Positions 63,786-64,000 of a stretch of DNA of 64,000 nt are shown here, piece by piece. The translations under genes were made by a program, and so were the position numbers. The stretch is from Plotosus lineatus. Taxonomy: Eukaryota > Chordata > Actinopteri > Siluriformes > Plotosidae. Positions within the stretch are counted from its first letter, which is position 1, and every line of letters starts with the position of its first letter. The stretch spans positions 9,713,966-9,777,965 of the forward strand of contig CM045746.1 of assembly GCA_024760905.1 (NCBI GenBank), in the 5' to 3' direction. Under the pieces are notes generated by a model. The model saw nothing but the letters and a program-made list of their open reading frames with translations, did no database searches and was not told where the DNA came from.

Positions 63786-63938
63786 CTCATCCCAGTTGTC
63801 CTCAGCGATGCCTGCCTCCTTCGCGTGGGGTCGCATCACTGCCAACACCTGCTCCAGTTCTTCCTTCTCAAACAGGTTGGGAACCTCGCCAGAGTTCAGC
63901 ATGTTGCTGATGTCCTCCAGGAACTCCTTCCTTACAAT
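63786..63938 (-). pseudogene. DNAH6-like exon (AAA4), intact
   Basis: 153 bp, acceptor CCTTTCAG, donor GTGCAT. Reads IVRKEFLEDISNMLNSGEVP, NLFEKEELEQVLAVMRPHAK EAGIAEDNWDE, the FLEDIN.LLN.GEVPNLF..DE motif. No lesion in this exon. Confidence 0.95.
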
Positions 63939-64000
63939 CTGAAAGGATCACAAGCAGCTCTTAATGCACATCACATCACCATACAAAGTCTTTAGGAAAT

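Larger units (their letters stand above)
33200..63938 (-). pseudogene. Axonemal dynein heavy chain (DNAH6-like) pseudogene, AAA4 to C-terminus
   Basis: At least 23 exon-like segments in collinear order encode the C-terminal third of a dynein heavy chain motor: AAA4, stalk and microtubule-binding region, AAA5, AAA6 and C-terminal domain. Closest recalled family is DNAH6 (inner-arm axonemal dynein of cilia), judged by [17 protein letters not shown] and LFLSSMP. At least nine stops interrupt conserved motifs, and frameshifts are frequent. The exons for the AAA5 region after LPVLQ, for the span before 52518 and for the end of the protein were not found. Several exons are still clean and spliceable, so decay is not ancient. 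Exons are listed below; the 5' part lies beyond the window. Confidence 0.9.

Overview
The window looks like a stretch of a ray-finned fish chromosome: it is A+T-rich, full of (CA)n/(TG)n, (CT)n and (AT)n microsatellites, and packed with transposon families typical of teleosts (Tc1-like elements, Tigger/pogo-like and hAT miniature elements, RTE-type LINEs, tRNA- and 5S-derived SINEs). The species cannot be named from the sequence alone. No bacterial, organellar or CRISPR features are present.

Two host loci are recognisable, in tail-to-tail orientation. On the + strand, four exons (18126-18320, 18677-18763, 19172-19281, 22327-22827) encode the 3' half of a nicotinic acetylcholine receptor alpha-7 subunit (chrna7-like): end of the extracellular domain, TM1-TM4 and the stop codon, followed by a long 3' region (to about 25.0 kb) holding two candidate poly(A) signals. 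The reading frame is open across all four exons; one intron has a GC rather than GT donor, and two exons have (TG)n directly against their 3' splice sites. On the - strand, from 63938 down to about 33.2 kb, lie at least 23 exon-like segments of an axonemal dynein heavy chain, closest to DNAH6 (AAA4, stalk/microtubule-binding region, AAA5/AAA6 and C-terminal region). They are in the correct order, and many keep splice sites, but they carry at least nine in-frame stops, a dozen or more frameshifts and missing exons, so this is a decaying pseudogene.

Region by region: 1-2.85 kb RTE LINE pieces in opposite orientation; 2.87-7.70 kb a Tigger/pogo-like element with TA-flanked inverted ends, holding nested repeats (hAT MITE with 8-bp target duplication, SINEs, a 5S rRNA-derived repeat); 7.77-9.76 kb MITE plus a 700-bp polypyrimidine tract; 9.91-12.63 kb a near-perfect palindrome and a nearly complete, internally deleted RTE LINE with 15-bp target duplications; 12.6-18.0 kb sparse sequence, LINE fragments, a solo-LTR-like block and a fold-back structure; 18.1-25.0 kb chrna7; 25.3-32.6 kb Tc1-like, Tigger-like and RTE elements; 33.2-64 kb the dynein pseudogene, split by RTE copies, two other LINE families, Tc1-like transposons, hAT and Tigger MITEs and an inverted pair of SINEs.

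The LINE/SINE relationships are the best candidate for something new. A tRNA-headed SINE (for example 19711-20060) ends in a piece of the RTE 5' leader joined directly to the RTE 3' terminus, the same architecture as ruminant Bov-tA/BovB. The same tRNA head and body also occurs with a different LINE-like tail. The RTE family further leaves about 70-bp 3'-end-only insertions, one of which has its empty site preserved in a paralogous MITE copy in this window.
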